Below, piece after piece: positions 62,800 through 64,000 of a DNA stretch of 64,000 nt. Each line of letters starts with the position of its first letter. The first letter of the stretch is position 1. The notes beneath the pieces are model-generated. The model saw only the letters and a list, made by a program, of their open reading frames with translations. It searched no databases and was not told where the DNA came from. The position numbers and the translations under genes are program-made. The stretch comes from Chiua virens (Eukaryota; Basidiomycota; Agaricomycetes; Boletales; Boletaceae): NCBI GenBank assembly GCA_019787685.1, contig JAHNUO010000037.1, positions 1-64,000 of the forward strand. The letters run 5' to 3'.

Positions 62800-64000
62800 T
62801 GCCTGAGAGAAAAGGGAAAACCATCTGCAGTACACTGCAGACAACCTGAGAACAGATAGAAAAAAGAAATGCTTGTTGTCACCACAAGTGAAACCAAGGA
62901 AGTCTGAGAGACTCTGCTATGGTAAATCACAGTGAAGAGGGGGTAACTGTCCACAGTAAATCACAGACGATCTGAGAAGGGCAACAGTTATTGCCACCAC
63001 AAGTAAGCCAAGGAATTCAGAGACACTACCCATAGTAAACCACACCAAGAAGGAAGAACAACAGTCGCTGCCACTGGGAATAGGCCCAAAGAAGTCCAGT
63101 GAGAGGCACTACCTGCACAGTGAGGAGAGGGAACTATTGCAGACAATCTGAGAAGGAAAAATGATAGTGATCACATCACAGATGAGATCAAGAATGTTTG
63201 AGAGACTACCCGTAGTATACCATAGGCAGTAAGAAGAGGAAGAGGATCTCAGACCAAGAAGGCTGAGTGGGGCAATGGTTATTGTCACCACAAATATAGC
63301 CAAGGGTGAAAGAAATTATCTGCAGTAAACCATGGATAGTGAGAAGATGGAACTGACCACAGTAAACTGTGGACAGTGAGTAGAGAGACACTTCTCAGTG
63401 TTGAATACTGAGTGAGGGAGTAGTAGTAGAGGAGGAGAGTGAAGGGACTTACTTAATCACGCATCGACAATTGTACATGCATGCGCTTATATAATACAAT
63501 ACCTTCTCAGTTTTGGAAAGCCACAACTTGTGCCTCTCTGAATTATTCTCCTCACTGTCCATGGTTTACTGTGGGCAGTTCTCCCTTCTCACTATCTGTG
63601 GTAAACCACAGATAGTATCTTTCAACCCTGGTCTTATTTATGGTGATGATGACTATCACCCCACTCAGCCTTCTTGGCCTAAGATTCCCTTCCTCTTCTC
63701 ACTGCCTGTGGTATACTATGGGTAGTCTCTCAAACTTTCTTGGTCTCATCTGTGATAGCAACCACCATTGTTCTTTCTTCTCAGATTGTCTGTGGTTTAC
63801 TGTGAATAGTGTCTTAGATTTCCTTGGCCTTGTTCGTGACAACAACAACAATCCCTTCCCCACTTACTTTCTATCTTCTCAGATTACTTGTGGTTGTCTG
63901 TGGATGGTTCCCTATTCCTGTGGTTTTCTGTGAACAGTTCCCTCTTCCTGTGGTTTTCCATGAGAAGTCTTGAACTTGGCCTATTCATGGCAACAGCAAT
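62800..64000. repeat. Foldback satellite element, copy 3, cut by the window edge
   Basis: The left arm (62800-63420) includes CAGTACACTGCAGACAACCT, GAGAGACTACCCGTAGTATA and CCAAGAAGGCTGAGTGGGGC. The spacer has ACATGCATGCGCTTATATAA. The right arm (63540-64000) has TATACTATGGGTAGTCTCTC and CAGCCTTCTTGGCCTAAGAT. It shares order and content with copies 1 and 2 and follows the end of the coiled-coil B gene. Confidence 0.8.

Overview
The window reads as a transposon-dense stretch of a basidiomycete (Agaricomycetes-type) nuclear genome. Evidence: coding regions carry short 38-50 nt introns (19284-19330, 19580-19627, 41937-41983). Several gene families are ones I know only from Agaricomycetes: DUF6532-like, the WD40 protein with a C-terminal membrane helix, and the WWPK/NVGW protein. 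The transposon set is also typical of mushrooms: chromodomain gypsy, copia, Tnp2/CACTA-like, PIF/Harbinger, Tc1/mariner, hAT-type MITEs and a Helitron. There is nothing prokaryotic, no CRISPR, and no rRNA or tRNA gene that I can recognise. The species cannot be fixed from sequence alone.

Layout. 1-22 kb is an old, CpG-poor transposon graveyard: a Helitron running off the left edge, a DDE transposase gene split by a hAT MITE and two nested gypsy-type LTRs, a copia integrase split by another solo LTR, a DUF6532 pseudogene, a PIF/Harbinger transposase, the 3' part of a copia element with its LTR, and a Tc1 element. 23.5-46 kb is a CpG-normal island. It holds a gene of unknown function, a WD40-TM gene, a Pro/Ser-rich gene, an F-box gene, a coiled-coil gene split by a nearly intact 7.75 kb chromodomain gypsy element with perfect 5-bp target duplications, and a Tnp2-like transposase gene. 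Inverted ~300 bp arms (24178-24500 and 41113-41424) bracket the WD40 / Pro-rich / F-box / coiled-coil set. 46-64 kb is CpG-poor again: the 5' part of a copia element, a decayed large agaricomycete-specific gene, a second F-box gene, a second WD40-TM gene, a second coiled-coil gene, and three foldback satellites (50.0-51.1, 57.0-58.1, 62.8-64.0 kb).

How it fits together. The copia 5' part (46.0-50.0 kb) and 3' part (20.4-22.06 kb) lie on the same strand, in the right order, and both break inside reverse transcriptase. The simplest reading is that one old copia element was split by the arrival of the whole central block. The same three gene families (WD40-TM, F-box, coiled-coil) occur inside the young block and again in the old right part, which suggests they travel or multiply together. 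Most genes carry in-frame TGA stops where their relatives are expected to have arginine (CGA). The two gypsy LTRs differ mostly by CpG transitions. Methylation-type C-to-T decay therefore appears to be the main mutational force. Few genes in the window look intact; gypsy gag and the small ORF downstream of pol are the cleanest.
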